From Rufibacter roseus (GTDB lineage Bacteria > Bacteroidota > Bacteroidia > Cytophagales > Hymenobacteraceae): a stretch of 64,000 nt of DNA. The position numbers and the translations under genes were made by a program. The first letter of the stretch is position 1; each line of letters starts with the position of its first letter. The DNA lies in the NCBI RefSeq assembly GCF_001647285.1, contig NZ_LRML01000014.1, forward strand, positions 53,021-117,020. Direction: 5' to 3'. Below, one piece after another: positions 1 through 8,906 of the stretch. Under the pieces are notes generated by a model. The model was not told the origin of the DNA, did no database searches, and worked only from the letters and a program-made list of their open reading frames with translations.

Positions 1-687
1 GGCGGCGTGAACCCCGTCGACCAATCGGTTAAACTAGAAACCTTCCCTACCCTTCGATCAGAGAATTTTCTGGATCGTAGAGAGTTGGGAATTATCAATG
101 TAGCGTCTCCCAGCACTGTAACGGTAGACGGCGAAGTGATAGAAGTAGGCACCAAGGAAGCCTTATATGTGGGCAAGGGAGTGAAAGAAGTGATTTTCCA
201 CCCTGCTCCAAACGGCGAGACACGTTTCTACTTCAACTCGGCCCCTGCCCACCAAGCTTACCCAACTAAGAAAGTATCATTGGCAGAAGCAGAGACGGTA
301 GAGTTAGGATCGCTGGAAAACTCAAACCACCGCACTATCCGCAAGGTGTTGATTAATGCAGTGGTAGATACCTGTCAGCTACAGATGGGGGTGACTGAAT
401 TGCAACCGGGTAGTGTCTGGAACACCATGCCTGCTCACACCCATGACCGCCGCATGGAGGCCTACTTCTATTTTGAGTTACCAGAAGACCAAGTGGTTTG
501 CCACTTTTTAGGAGAACCTCAGGAGACCCGCCACATTTTCGTGAAAAACTATGAAGCGGTGCTTTCTCCACCATGGTCTATCCACAGCGGCGCAGGCACT
601 TCTAACTATACCTTCATTTGGGGTATGGCCGGCGAAAACCTAGACTACAATGACATGGACAAATTCCCCATTACTGACCTTAAATAA
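1..687 (+). CDS. kduI: 5-dehydro-4-deoxy-D-glucuronate isomerase KduI (5' partial)
   Basis: Isomerises 4-deoxy-L-threo-5-hexosulose uronate, the open form of the unsaturated uronate released by pectin and similar lyases, to 3-deoxy-D-glycero-2,5-hexodiulosonate in the cytoplasm. The frame is open to the window edge and already matches KduI from its first codons, so the GTG at 7 is internal and roughly 50 N-terminal residues lie outside. Visible family signatures are FLDRRELGIIN, LYVGKG, PAHTHDRRMEAYFYF and SPPWSIHSGAG. By analogy with characterised KduI, the two His of HTH, the Glu in the following strand and the His of SIHSG are the metal ligands; all are present. The stop is 7 bp before the next gene, consistent with one operon. 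Identity is secure. Confidence 0.96.
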   Translation, partial: GGVNPVDQSVKLETFPTLRSENFLDRRELGIINVASPSTVTVDGEVIEVGTKEALYVGKGVKEVIFHPAPNGETRFYFNSAPAHQAYPTKKVSLAEAETVELGSLENSNHRTIRKVLINAVVDTCQLQMGVTELQPGSVWNTMPAHTHDRRMEAYFYFELPEDQVVCHFLGEPQETRHIFVKNYEAVLSPPWSIHSGAGTSNYTFIWGMAGENLDYNDMDKFPITDLK

Positions 688-693
688 GCAGGC

Positions 694-1482
694 ATGTTGA
701 ACCTATTTGATTTAAGCGGAAAAGTTGCCTTGGTTACCGGTGCCACCCATGGGTTGGGCATGGCCATGGCTAAGGCCCTTGCTAAAGCCGGGGCCACATT
801 AGTGGTGAACGGCAATACTCCGGCTAAAATGGAAAATGCCTTGGAGGCCTATGCGGCAGAAGGCATTCATGCCAAAGGTTATTTGTTTGATGTCACGAAT
901 GAAGCGCAGGCCAAAGAGCATGTAGAAACCATTGAACGTGAGGTAGGCCCCATTGCTATTTTAGTGAACAATGCCGGCATGATTAAACGCATTCCGGCTC
1001 TTGAAATGGAGGTGGAAGACTTCCGGAAGGTGCTGGATGTAGATTTGACAGGTCCTTTCATCATGTCCAAGCTGGTGGGCAAGTACATGGTGGAGCGCAG
1101 AGTAGGTAAAATCATCAATATCTGCTCTATGATGAGCGAGTTAGGTCGCAATACGGTATCGGCCTATGCCGCAGCCAAAGGTGGCTTGAAAATGCTGACA
1201 CGCAATCTGGCCACTGAGTGGGCCAAGTACAATATACAAGTGAACGGAATAGGCCCTGGGTATTTTGCCACGGACCAGACGGCCCCTATTCGGGTAGATG
1301 GCCACCCGTTCAACGAATTCATTATTCACCGAACACCTGCCGGACGCTGGGGTGACCCAGACGATTTAGCCGGAGCCACCATATTTCTGGCCAGCAAGGC
1401 CAGTGACTTTGTGAATGGCCAGATTTTATATGTAGACGGAGGGATATTGGCAACAATCGGGAAACCGAGCAACGAGGAGTAA
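694..1482 (+). CDS. kduD: SDR oxidoreductase, KduD role (gluconate 5-dehydrogenase-like)
   Basis: Short-chain dehydrogenase of 262 aa. Its expected role here is NAD(P)H-dependent reduction of the KduI product (2,5-diketo-3-deoxygluconate) to 2-keto-3-deoxygluconate (KDG). Seen directly: the glycine-rich cofactor motif GATHGLGMA near residue 16, NNAG near 92, active-site SxnYxxxK (Ser in CSMMSELGR, then YAAAK), and a C-terminal YVDGG. The NICSMMSELGR and RTPAGRWGDP stretches resemble E. coli IdnO (gluconate 5-dehydrogenase) more than E. coli KduD. The operon position directly after kduI, 7 bp downstream, argues for the KduD reaction, so the assignment rests on context. Start ATG 694 follows the kduI stop immediately. 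Confidence 0.85.
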   Translation: MLNLFDLSGKVALVTGATHGLGMAMAKALAKAGATLVVNGNTPAKMENALEAYAAEGIHAKGYLFDVTNEAQAKEHVETIEREVGPIAILVNNAGMIKRIPALEMEVEDFRKVLDVDLTGPFIMSKLVGKYMVERRVGKIINICSMMSELGRNTVSAYAAAKGGLKMLTRNLATEWAKYNIQVNGIGPGYFATDQTAPIRVDGHPFNEFIIHRTPAGRWGDPDDLAGATIFLASKASDFVNGQILYVDGGILATIGKPSNEE

Positions 1483-1492
1483 GCATTACATA

Positions 1493-1498
1493 AGGAGG
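1493..1498 (+). promoter_or_regulatory. Strong Shine-Dalgarno site before the LacI-type regulator
   Basis: AGGAGG lies 7 nt before ATG 1506. Most genes in this window have no such site, as is usual for Bacteroidota, so this near-perfect anti-16S match stands out and fixes the start codon. Confidence 0.7.
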
Positions 1499-1505
1499 AT
1501 CACCA

Positions 1506-2573
1506 ATGAAGAGCAATGAACCGGCACCCGTGGCACCAAGAAACAAGGTGACCATCCATGACATAGCTGAGAAGCTGAACATTACCGCTTCAACGGTTTC
1601 GAGGGCGTTAAACGATAACCCCAGAATCAGTGACGTGACCAAGAAGGCTGTTTTGAAAGCAGCCAAGCAACTCAACTACCAGCCCAACAATATTGCCGCT
1701 GCGCTTCGTAATGGCAAGAGTTATATTATTGGCATTATCATTCCTACCGCCGACCGCTCTTTCTTTGCCTCGGTAGTACGCGGAATTGAAGAGATAGCCA
1801 ACAAACTCAACTATAAAGTCATTATCTCCCAGTCGTATGACAACTATGACAAGGAGGTACAGACGGTAGATGCGTTACTGAGTGCTCGGGTAGACGGTAT
1901 CATTGCCTCCATAGGGAAGAATACGGAGAACTTTGACCACTTTAAAAGACCTCAGGAAAAAGGCATTCCGCTGGTGCTTTTTGACCGCACCACTGATGAT
2001 CTGGAAGTAAGCCAGGTTATGATTGATGACTATTTAGGTGCCTACAAAGTAGTGGAACATCTCATTCAGCAGGGCTGCCGACGGATTGCCCACTTCACCA
2101 GCCCTAAAAAAGTGAGCATTTTCAAGGAGCGCCTTCGTGGGTATCTAGATGCCCTGCGTGATCATGAGATTCCGTTTGATGAATCGCTCGTGATTAAAAG
2201 CAATCTTCAGCTTGAAGATGGCCGGGAAAGCATGAAGCAACTGCTGAAATTAGAACAACGCCCAGACGCTGTATTTTCTGCCAGTGACTACGGAGCTATG
2301 GGGGCCATGCAGGTAGCAAAAGAGCAAGGCCTGAAAGTGCCGCAAGATATTGCGCTAGCAGGTTTCGGAAACGAACCTTTTACCTCTTTCTCTGACCCAG
2401 CCCTTACCACAGTAGACCAGTTCAGTCTTACCATGGGCCGCATTACGGCCGAGCTGTTTTTTGAGAATTTCAAGCAATCGGGAGACAATAAGTTAGTACC
2501 CCAAAAAACAGTACTTAAGCCGGAGCTAATTATTAGGGGATCCTCTTTAAAAGGAACTGGACCTAAGAAATAA
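1506..2573 (+). CDS. LacI family transcriptional regulator of the uronate cluster
   Basis: DNA-binding regulator of 355 aa. An N-terminal LacI helix-turn-helix is visible at about residues 17-45 (VTIHDIAEKLNITASTVSRA, with hinge-helix residues LNYQPNNIAAALR following). A periplasmic-binding-protein-like ligand domain spans residues 70-345, starting at GIIIPTADRSFFASVVRGIE. It sits between kduD and uxaB in the same direction, so it probably senses a uronate intermediate such as KDG or KDPG and controls this cluster; ligand and polarity are inference. I could not find a convincing LacI-type operator inside the visible gaps; the operon promoter is probably upstream of the window. Confidence 0.92.
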   Translation: MKSNEPAPVAPRNKVTIHDIAEKLNITASTVSRALNDNPRISDVTKKAVLKAAKQLNYQPNNIAAALRNGKSYIIGIIIPTADRSFFASVVRGIEEIANKLNYKVIISQSYDNYDKEVQTVDALLSARVDGIIASIGKNTENFDHFKRPQEKGIPLVLFDRTTDDLEVSQVMIDDYLGAYKVVEHLIQQGCRRIAHFTSPKKVSIFKERLRGYLDALRDHEIPFDESLVIKSNLQLEDGRESMKQLLKLEQRPDAVFSASDYGAMGAMQVAKEQGLKVPQDIALAGFGNEPFTSFSDPALTTVDQFSLTMGRITAELFFENFKQSGDNKLVPQKTVLKPELIIRGSSLKGTGPKK

Positions 2574-2635
2574 ACTCAGAACATAGATCCATCCGAACCT
2601 TCATACTTATTTCAGACACTCCAAATCAACGCATT

Positions 2636-4057
2636 ATGCAACCTCTAAATAGACAAACCGCCAATATCACCGCCCTACGCCCGGTTAAAGTACTACAATT
2701 CGGAGAAGGAAACTTCCTGCGTGGGTTCGTGGATTGGATTGTTGACATCCTGAACGAAAAAACCGACTTCAACGGCTCCGTGGAATTGGTGCAGCCTATC
2801 AACCAAGGCATAGTGCACCTGATCAACAAGCAGGACGGTTTGTACCACGTATTATTAGAAGGCATCCAGGGGGGTGAGGCCACCCAGGAAACCCGTTTAA
2901 TCACCTGCGTTTCCGGCGGATTGAACCCTTATGACGATTACCAGGCGTATTTACAGCGTGGTGAGAACCCAGAACTGGAATTCATCATCTCCAACACCAC
3001 CGAGGCCGGTATTTGCTTTGAGGCAAATGACACCACGCCAGATACCATTCCTTCCAGCTTCCCGGGTAAACTGACCGCTTTGCTGTACCGCCGTTTCCAG
3101 CACTTCAATGGTGCCGCTGACAAAGCCTTGACCATTATTCCGTGCGAACTGATTGAGAAAAACGGTGAGAACCTGCGCAAAACAGTGTTGCAGTTTGCCC
3201 AACACTGGAACCTGCCCGAAGGTTTTGTAGCTTGGGTAGAAAATGACACTATCTTCTGCAACACATTGGTTGACCGCATAGTGCCGGGCTTCCCGAAAGA
3301 CAACATCAAAGAGATTCAAGCGGAGATCGGATTTGAAGATAACCTGGTGGTGAAAGCGGAGCCTTTCCACCTATGGGTGATTGAGGCACCGGCTTCCGTA
3401 GCCGCTGCCTTCCCGACCGACCAAGCTGATTTACAAGTAAAATTTGTAGATGACCTTACTCCTTACCGCACCCGCAAAGTACGTATTCTGAACGGCGCCC
3501 ACACCGCTCTGGTTCCGGTGGCTTATCTGCAAGGTTTACGCACGGTACGAGAATCAGTGGAAGACGAAAAAGCCGGCACGTTTATCCAAGAAGCCATTTT
3601 TGAGGAGATTATCCCCACGCTTGACCTTTCAAAAGAAGAGCTGGAACAGTTTGCCAACGACGTGATTGAGCGTTTCCAGAACCCGTTCATCCGCCACGAG
3701 TTGATGTCCATTGCGTTGAACTCCGTGTCTAAATACAAAGTGCGCGTTTTGCCTTCGGTTTTGGAATTTCAGGCCAGAAAGGGACAACTGCCCCAGCGCC
3801 TGTTGCGCTCTTTGGCCGCCCTCATTCTGTTCTACAAAGGCGAATTCAATGGTGAGCAAATTCCGTTGAACGACACCCAAGATGTTTTAGACGCTTTCAA
3901 AGCCGCCTGGTCTAAAGCTACTCCGGAAGAAACCGTAAACGCCATTCTTTCTAATCAGGACTTCTGGGATACCGACCTTACTCTGATTGAAGGTTTTGAG
4001 GCCACCGTTACTCAGGAACTGAAAGCTTTGCAGCAACAGGAAGTTCAGGTAGGCTAA
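2636..4057 (+). CDS. uxaB: Tagaturonate reductase (altronate oxidoreductase) UxaB
   Basis: Reduces D-tagaturonate to D-altronate with NADH in galacturonate catabolism. The 473-aa protein has the size and layout of the long-chain mannitol/uronate dehydrogenase family. The N-terminal VLQFGEGNFLRGFVDWIVD is the characteristic nucleotide-binding signature, and the C-terminal half has the conserved KVRILNGAHTALVPVAYLQG stretch with the catalytic Lys/Asn/His pattern of this family. It follows the regulator by 62 bp and is separated from uxaC by a gap holding a hairpin. The next enzyme, altronate dehydratase (UxaA), is not in this window. UxuB (mannonate oxidoreductase) is the main alternative; the pairing with UxaC does not separate the two, but the sequence looks more like UxaB. 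Confidence 0.92.
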   Translation: MQPLNRQTANITALRPVKVLQFGEGNFLRGFVDWIVDILNEKTDFNGSVELVQPINQGIVHLINKQDGLYHVLLEGIQGGEATQETRLITCVSGGLNPYDDYQAYLQRGENPELEFIISNTTEAGICFEANDTTPDTIPSSFPGKLTALLYRRFQHFNGAADKALTIIPCELIEKNGENLRKTVLQFAQHWNLPEGFVAWVENDTIFCNTLVDRIVPGFPKDNIKEIQAEIGFEDNLVVKAEPFHLWVIEAPASVAAAFPTDQADLQVKFVDDLTPYRTRKVRILNGAHTALVPVAYLQGLRTVRESVEDEKAGTFIQEAIFEEIIPTLDLSKEELEQFANDVIERFQNPFIRHELMSIALNSVSKYKVRVLPSVLEFQARKGQLPQRLLRSLAALILFYKGEFNGEQIPLNDTQDVLDAFKAAWSKATPEETVNAILSNQDFWDTDLTLIEGFEATVTQELKALQQQEVQVG

Positions 4058-4064
4058 TCTTTCC

Positions 4065-4101
4065 AAAAACAGCGGCAATTTTTATAATGGTCGCTGTTTT
4101 T
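4065..4101 (+). terminator. Hairpin downstream of uxaB
   Basis: AAAAACAGCG and CGCTGTTTTT form a 10-bp stem around a 17-nt AT-rich loop starting 8 bp after the uxaB stop. The right arm ends in a T-run, so it may terminate or attenuate transcription between uxaB and uxaC. Confidence 0.6.
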
Positions 4102-4186
4102 GACTTATTTTCACGAAATCATGCTTAAAACACAAAAGCTGTAAAAGCCTTTGTTGTTTCATTTCCCAATAAACGACTCAAAGTAC

Positions 4187-5584
4187 ATGTCATTTTTAGA
4201 CGACAACTTCTTACTTCAGACCAAAACGGCCCAGAGACTTTACCATGAGCATGCCAAGAACATGCCCATTATTGACTACCACTGCCACCTGTCGCCGGAG
4301 GATATAGCTAACGACCGTAAATTCAACAACCTGACGCAAATCTGGTTGGAGGGCGACCACTACAAGTGGCGCGCCATGCGTACCAACGGTATACCCGAGC
4401 GGTTCTGCACCGGCGATGCGCCTGATTTTGATAAGTTTGAGAAGTGGGCGCAAACCGTGCCGTACACCATGCGCAACCCACTGTACCACTGGACGCACAT
4501 GGAACTGAAGCGGCCTTTTGGTATTGAGAAAATATTAAAGCCAGAATCGGCTAAAGAAATTTACGAGCAAGCCACCGAAATGCTGCAAACCGACGCGTTC
4601 AGCGTGCGGGGCATTCTTAAAGCCATGAACGTAGAGATCATCTGCACGACTGATGATCCCGTTGACTCCCTGGAATACCACCAGAAAATTGCCGCCGATA
4701 ACTTCGGCTTGAAAGTGTTGCCTACGTTCAGGGCAGATAAGGCCATGGCCATTGAAGACGCTGGTTTCTTGACCTATTTGCAGAAACTAGAGCAGGCTTC
4801 TGGTGTGTCTATCTCGTCTTACCAAGACCTGCAGGATGCCCTGAAACAGCGCCATGATTTCTTCCATGCCCAGGGCGGACGCTTATCTGACCACGGTCTG
4901 GAGACGATTTACGCCGAGGAATATACTGACGAAGAAATCAACGCTATATTCTCCAAAGCGCTACAAAAACAGGCGCTCAGCAAAGAAGAAGTGCTGAAAT
5001 TCAAATCAGCTGTATTGGTGTTCCTGGCCTTAATGGATCATTCCAAAGGCTGGACGCAACAATTCCACTTGGGAGCGTTGCGTAACAACAACACCCGCAT
5101 GATGCGCGAACTGGGCCCAGATACCGGGTTCGATTCCATCGGTGATTTTGACGTGGCCCGACCGCTGTCTAAATTCATGGACAAGCTGGACAATTCTGAC
5201 CAGTTGGCCAAAACCATCCTGTACAACCTGAACCCAAGCCAGAACGAGCTGTATGCTACCATGATCGGCAACTTCAACGACGGCAGTACGCCGGGTAAAG
5301 TACAGTACGGATCTGCGTGGTGGTTCCTGGATCAGAAAGAAGGCATGGAGCGCCAAATGAATGCCTTGTCTAACATGGGCTTATTGAGCCGTTTCGTGGG
5401 TATGCTCACTGACTCCCGTTCCTTCCTTTCCTACCCACGCCACGAATATTTCAGAAGAATACTTTGCAACATGCTGGGCAACGACGTGGAGAACGGCGAA
5501 TTACCGGCTTCTGAAATGGAATGGTTAGGCCAGATGGTGGAGAACATTTGCTATAACAACGCCAAGTCATACTTCAACTTCTAA
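4187..5584 (+). CDS. uxaC: Glucuronate/galacturonate isomerase UxaC
   Basis: Isomerises D-galacturonate to D-tagaturonate and D-glucuronate to D-fructuronate, the entry step of hexuronate catabolism. The 465-aa protein matches the family in length. The DYHCHLSP motif near residue 30 carries the metal-binding HxH of this amidohydrolase-related fold, and QFHLGALRNNN, NPSQNE, GSAWWFLD and MLTDSRSFLSYPRHEYFRR are typical UxaC blocks. The open frame begins at a TTG 36 bp upstream, but the ATG at 4187 gives the normal family N-terminus and is chosen. It works directly before UxaB; kdgK follows 9 bp after the stop. Confidence 0.96.
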   Translation: MSFLDDNFLLQTKTAQRLYHEHAKNMPIIDYHCHLSPEDIANDRKFNNLTQIWLEGDHYKWRAMRTNGIPERFCTGDAPDFDKFEKWAQTVPYTMRNPLYHWTHMELKRPFGIEKILKPESAKEIYEQATEMLQTDAFSVRGILKAMNVEIICTTDDPVDSLEYHQKIAADNFGLKVLPTFRADKAMAIEDAGFLTYLQKLEQASGVSISSYQDLQDALKQRHDFFHAQGGRLSDHGLETIYAEEYTDEEINAIFSKALQKQALSKEEVLKFKSAVLVFLALMDHSKGWTQQFHLGALRNNNTRMMRELGPDTGFDSIGDFDVARPLSKFMDKLDNSDQLAKTILYNLNPSQNELYATMIGNFNDGSTPGKVQYGSAWWFLDQKEGMERQMNALSNMGLLSRFVGMLTDSRSFLSYPRHEYFRRILCNMLGNDVENGELPASEMEWLGQMVENICYNNAKSYFNF

Positions 5585-5593
5585 GCTAGGGGC

Positions 5594-6613
5594 ATGGGCA
5601 AAGTTTTATCCTTTGGAGAGTTATTATTGAGAATTTGCCCCGATATGAAAGGGCAATGGCTGGAAGAAAACCGCCTGCCTTTTTTTGTGGGTGGCGCCGA
5701 ACTCAATGTGGCCACGGCGTTGGCCTTATGGGACGTGCCTTCTTCTTACATGACCGCGCTGCCTGACAATTTTATGTCTGAACAGCTGCTGGCATATATG
5801 CAAGATCGCCACATAGACACCAGCCGCATTTTACTGCAAGGTGACAGGGTTGGCCTCTATTACCTGCCCAAAGGCAAGGACTTGAAGAACGCCGGTGTTA
5901 TCTATGACCGCGCCGGCTCTTCCTATGCTGGTTTAAAGCCACGTACCATTGACTGGGATACTGTTTTCGAGGATGTATCATGGTTCCATTTCAGCGCCAT
6001 TTGCCCTGCTCTCACCCAACAAGTTGCCGACGTTTGTGCCGAAGCGCTGGAAGTAGCTAAAAGCAAAAACATCTTTGTGTCTCTGGACCTGAATTACCGA
6101 GCCAAGCTCTGGAAATACGGGAAAGATCCGGTAGAAATAATGCCCGCCCTGGCTCAATCATGTGACCTGATCATGGGAAATATCTGGGCAGCGCATAATA
6201 TGTTAGGCATGCCTCTAGAAGAGGAACTGGTGCAGAACACCGAGAAAGAAAAGTTACTGCAGCATGCAAAACTTACTTCTGAGGCAATTTTAAAAGAGTT
6301 TCCGCGCTGCAAAACGGTAGCCAACACCTTTCGGTTCGACCACCAGCAGGGCATCCGCTACTACACCACACTCTACACACAAGGCGAATTAATCACGTCG
6401 CAGGAGTATGTGGTAGAGAAAATTCTGGACAAAGTAGGCAGCGGCGACTGCTTTATGGCTGGACTTTTATACGGATTTTATCACCAGCACTCTCCAGAGA
6501 AAACCTTGGAGTTTGCCACTGCGGCAGCCTTTAAAAAATTGTTTATCCCAAGCGACGCCACCACCAGCACGGTAGCCGAGATTGAACATACCATCACTGA
6601 ATATGCCCAATAA
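5594..6613 (+). CDS. kdgK: 2-keto-3-deoxygluconate kinase, PfkB family
   Basis: Phosphorylates KDG to 2-keto-3-deoxy-6-phosphogluconate (KDPG) with ATP. The 339-aa protein has the PfkB substrate-side motif GGAELNVATALAL near residue 33 and the ATP/anion-hole motif DKVGSGDCFMAGLLYG near residue 279, whose Asp is the catalytic base. The first residues VLSFGELLLRICP are typical of ribokinase-type sugar kinases. It is in the middle of the cluster, overlapping kdgA by 11 nt, so translation of the two is probably coupled. Substrate is assigned from the neighbouring genes; the fold itself is certain. Confidence 0.92.
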   Translation: MGKVLSFGELLLRICPDMKGQWLEENRLPFFVGGAELNVATALALWDVPSSYMTALPDNFMSEQLLAYMQDRHIDTSRILLQGDRVGLYYLPKGKDLKNAGVIYDRAGSSYAGLKPRTIDWDTVFEDVSWFHFSAICPALTQQVADVCAEALEVAKSKNIFVSLDLNYRAKLWKYGKDPVEIMPALAQSCDLIMGNIWAAHNMLGMPLEEELVQNTEKEKLLQHAKLTSEAILKEFPRCKTVANTFRFDHQQGIRYYTTLYTQGELITSQEYVVEKILDKVGSGDCFMAGLLYGFYHQHSPEKTLEFATAAAFKKLFIPSDATTSTVAEIEHTITEYAQ

Positions 6614-7262
6614 AGAAACTGCCTTAAAAGCGATCACTGACCAAGGCTTACTCCCCCTTTTCTTTTATGAAGATGCCCAAGTAAGTCTTGAAATTATAAA
6701 AACGCTGTATGATGCCGGAATCAGAACCCTGGAGTACACGAATCGTGGCCCTGCAGCGTTAGAGAATTTCAGGTATCTGAAGTCTGAATTAGCTTCTTAC
6801 TCAGATTTGCACCTAGGTATTGGCACCATCAAAACGGTGCAACAGGCTGAGGATTTCTTGAAAGCCGGCGCTGATTACATTGTAGCTCCAATTGTTGACC
6901 CTGCGGTTGGCAACAGAGTGCATGAAGCGGGCTTGCTTTGGATACCCGGCTGCTTTACCCCTACTGAAATTCATGTGGCTCAAACCGCACAGGCTGGGCT
7001 AATAAAGATTTTCCCAGCCAATATTGTAGGTCCGGCCTTTGTTTCTTCCATAAAAGAACTTTTCCCTGGCCAACTTTTCATGCCAACCGGCGGAGTGGAG
7101 ATGGATGAGCAGAACATTAAAACTTGGTTTAAAGCAGGGGTTTGTGCCGTAGGGATGGGCAGTAAATTGATTAGCAAAGAAGTATTGGCTAACCGCCAGT
7201 ACGATCAGTTGCGCACCCAAACCCAAGAAGCCCTGCGCCTGGTGAAGGCAAGCCAATCTTAA
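6603..7262 (+). CDS. kdgA: KDPG / 4-hydroxy-2-oxoglutarate aldolase
   Basis: Class I aldolase of 219 aa that splits KDPG into pyruvate and glyceraldehyde 3-phosphate, the last step of this pathway. Visible motifs are LGIGTIKTVQQAEDFLKAGA, the central IVAPIVDP block, GCFTPTEI and the Schiff-base lysine in LIKIFPA, followed by the phosphate-binding MPTGGV. The reading frame extends back to a TTG at 6582, but ATG 6603 overlaps the end of kdgK by 11 nt and gives the usual length, so it is preferred. The TRAP transporter genes follow after 9 bp. Confidence 0.94.
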   Translation: MPNKETALKAITDQGLLPLFFYEDAQVSLEIIKTLYDAGIRTLEYTNRGPAALENFRYLKSELASYSDLHLGIGTIKTVQQAEDFLKAGADYIVAPIVDPAVGNRVHEAGLLWIPGCFTPTEIHVAQTAQAGLIKIFPANIVGPAFVSSIKELFPGQLFMPTGGVEMDEQNIKTWFKAGVCAVGMGSKLISKEVLANRQYDQLRTQTQEALRLVKASQS

Positions 7263-7271
7263 CAGAACAAC

Positions 7272-8336
7272 ATGCACCAAACGAACAAACAAACAATAAC
7301 TCAACGCCAACTAAAGCCCACCAAACTTCTGATGGCGTTGTTCATGCTAGGTACTTTCATTTTTGGCTCGTCTTGCAAAAAAATAAAAGACACCACTGAA
7401 ATTAAACTGGCGCACGCGTTGGAGGTAACCCATCCTGTGCACTTGGCCATGCTGTTCATGGCTGAAAAGGTAAAGGAGAAATCAGGCGGAAAAATGGTGC
7501 TGGAGATTTACCCAAATGCCCAGTTAGGTAGTGAACGCGAGTGTCTGGAACTGCTCCAGATTGGCAGCTTAGGCATGACCAAAGTGTCAGCGGCCGTTTT
7601 GGAAAGTTTCTCTCCAAACTACAAGGTACTCAGCCTGCCTTACATATTTAAAACGAAAGAGCATTATTACCGCGTTTTGGAAAGCAGCATTGGCGACCAA
7701 TTTTTAGCTGAGGGCGAAAAGTACTGGTTCAAGGGACTTACTTTCTATGACGCCGGAAGCCGCAGCTTTTACTCAACCAGAAAGCCGATCAACCGTCCGG
7801 AAGATTTGAAGGGAATGAACATTCGGGTACAGTTGAGCCCTACGGCCATTGCTATGATCAATGCTTTTGGTGGCGCAGCTACTCCAACAGCCTGGGGCGA
7901 GCTGTATACTGCCCTGCAGCAAGGCGTGGTAGACGGCGCTGAAAATAACCTGCCCAGCTTTTACCTTTCACGCCACTATGAGGTAAGTAAATACCTTTCT
8001 CTGAACGAGCATACCATGGTACCGGACGTACTGATGGTGAGCACCGTGGTGTGGGACCAACTGAACGATCAAGAGAAGAAGTGGCTTCAGGAAGCCGCTG
8101 ACGAATCAGCGGTGGTGCAGCGGCAGCTATGGGCAAAGGCCGAGGCCGAAGCACTGGCAGCCGTGAAGAAAGCAGGTGTAGAGGTGAGTTACCCCGACAA
8201 AGAACCATTTTCTAAGCTAGTGGAGCCGCTTTATGAAACCTACAGAAATGAGCCGGAGGTGTATTCACTCATTAAAAGAATAGAAGCTGCCGAAAAAGCG
8301 CCCGCTCAATCTGAAGCTACTTCGCATACCTTATAA
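7272..8336 (+). CDS. dctP: TRAP transporter substrate-binding lipoprotein, DctP family
   Basis: Extracytoplasmic solute receptor of a TRAP transporter, 354 aa. An N-terminal hydrophobic segment (about residues 19-34) ends in FGSSC, so it is probably lipid-anchored at Cys 35, an arrangement usual in Bacteroidota. The mature part carries DctP-family landmarks: LGSERECLELLQIGSLGMT, NIRVQLSPTAIAMINAFGG with the substrate-carboxylate Arg, and ALQQGVVDGAENN. It is followed after 11 bp by dctQ. Because it directly trails kdgK-kdgA, the likely ligand is a uronate such as galacturonate or glucuronate; that is inference from context. Confidence 0.93.
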   Translation: MHQTNKQTITQRQLKPTKLLMALFMLGTFIFGSSCKKIKDTTEIKLAHALEVTHPVHLAMLFMAEKVKEKSGGKMVLEIYPNAQLGSERECLELLQIGSLGMTKVSAAVLESFSPNYKVLSLPYIFKTKEHYYRVLESSIGDQFLAEGEKYWFKGLTFYDAGSRSFYSTRKPINRPEDLKGMNIRVQLSPTAIAMINAFGGAATPTAWGELYTALQQGVVDGAENNLPSFYLSRHYEVSKYLSLNEHTMVPDVLMVSTVVWDQLNDQEKKWLQEAADESAVVQRQLWAKAEAEALAAVKKAGVEVSYPDKEPFSKLVEPLYETYRNEPEVYSLIKRIEAAEKAPAQSEATSHTL

Positions 8337-8347
8337 GCCACAGCCAG

Positions 8348-8839
8348 ATGATTCGCAAAAAAATAGACAGCCTTCTGTTCGGACTTTTAGTCTTTCTCAT
8401 GGCCTTCATGGTACTGAATGTACTGTGGCAGGTAGCCTCACGCTATGTACTACGGTCTCCCAGCTCCTTTACCGATGAACTGGCCCGCTTCCTCTTAATA
8501 TGGGTGGGTTTATTGGGTTCTGCTTATGTAACCGGCAAAAAACTACACTTGGCCATCGACATCATTCCTTCCAAAATGACCGGAAAAGGCGCCAAAAACC
8601 TCAGTATTTTCATCAATATTCTGGTAGCGCTGTTTGCCCTGTTCGTGATGGTGTGGGGAGGGTTGAAACTGGTGTACATTACCCTAACCCTCAACCAAAC
8701 TTCTGCCGCCCTTAACGTGCCATTGGGCTACGTGTACAGTGTTCTGCCATTAAGTGGCTTACTCATTATTTACTACAGCTTCATGAATTTGACGGAGAAG
8801 CGCAATGAGTCAGAAGTCATAGGCAAAGAAATGTTCTAG
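8348..8839 (+). CDS. dctQ: TRAP transporter small membrane subunit DctQ
   Basis: Small integral-membrane component, 163 aa, with four predicted hydrophobic segments at about residues 9-28, 46-64, 88-110 and 126-146. The SRYVLRSPSSFTDELARFLLIW stretch is the family signature (shown here only in part as conserved FTDELAR). It connects the DctP receptor to the DctM channel and stabilises the complex. Position between dctP and dctM supports the call. Confidence 0.92.
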   Translation: MIRKKIDSLLFGLLVFLMAFMVLNVLWQVASRYVLRSPSSFTDELARFLLIWVGLLGSAYVTGKKLHLAIDIIPSKMTGKGAKNLSIFINILVALFALFVMVWGGLKLVYITLTLNQTSAALNVPLGYVYSVLPLSGLLIIYYSFMNLTEKRNESEVIGKEMF

Positions 8840-8906
8840 GCTCTCAGGCCTATCATAGATAATTAATTCCAAACCACCCGCTTACCCCGAACTAAAGACA
8901 AACTAC

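Noticed and set aside
4065..4101. Possible palindrome-family member after uxaB
   Set aside because: Its core (CAGCG/CGCTG) and long loop differ from the family; treated as an ordinary hairpin.
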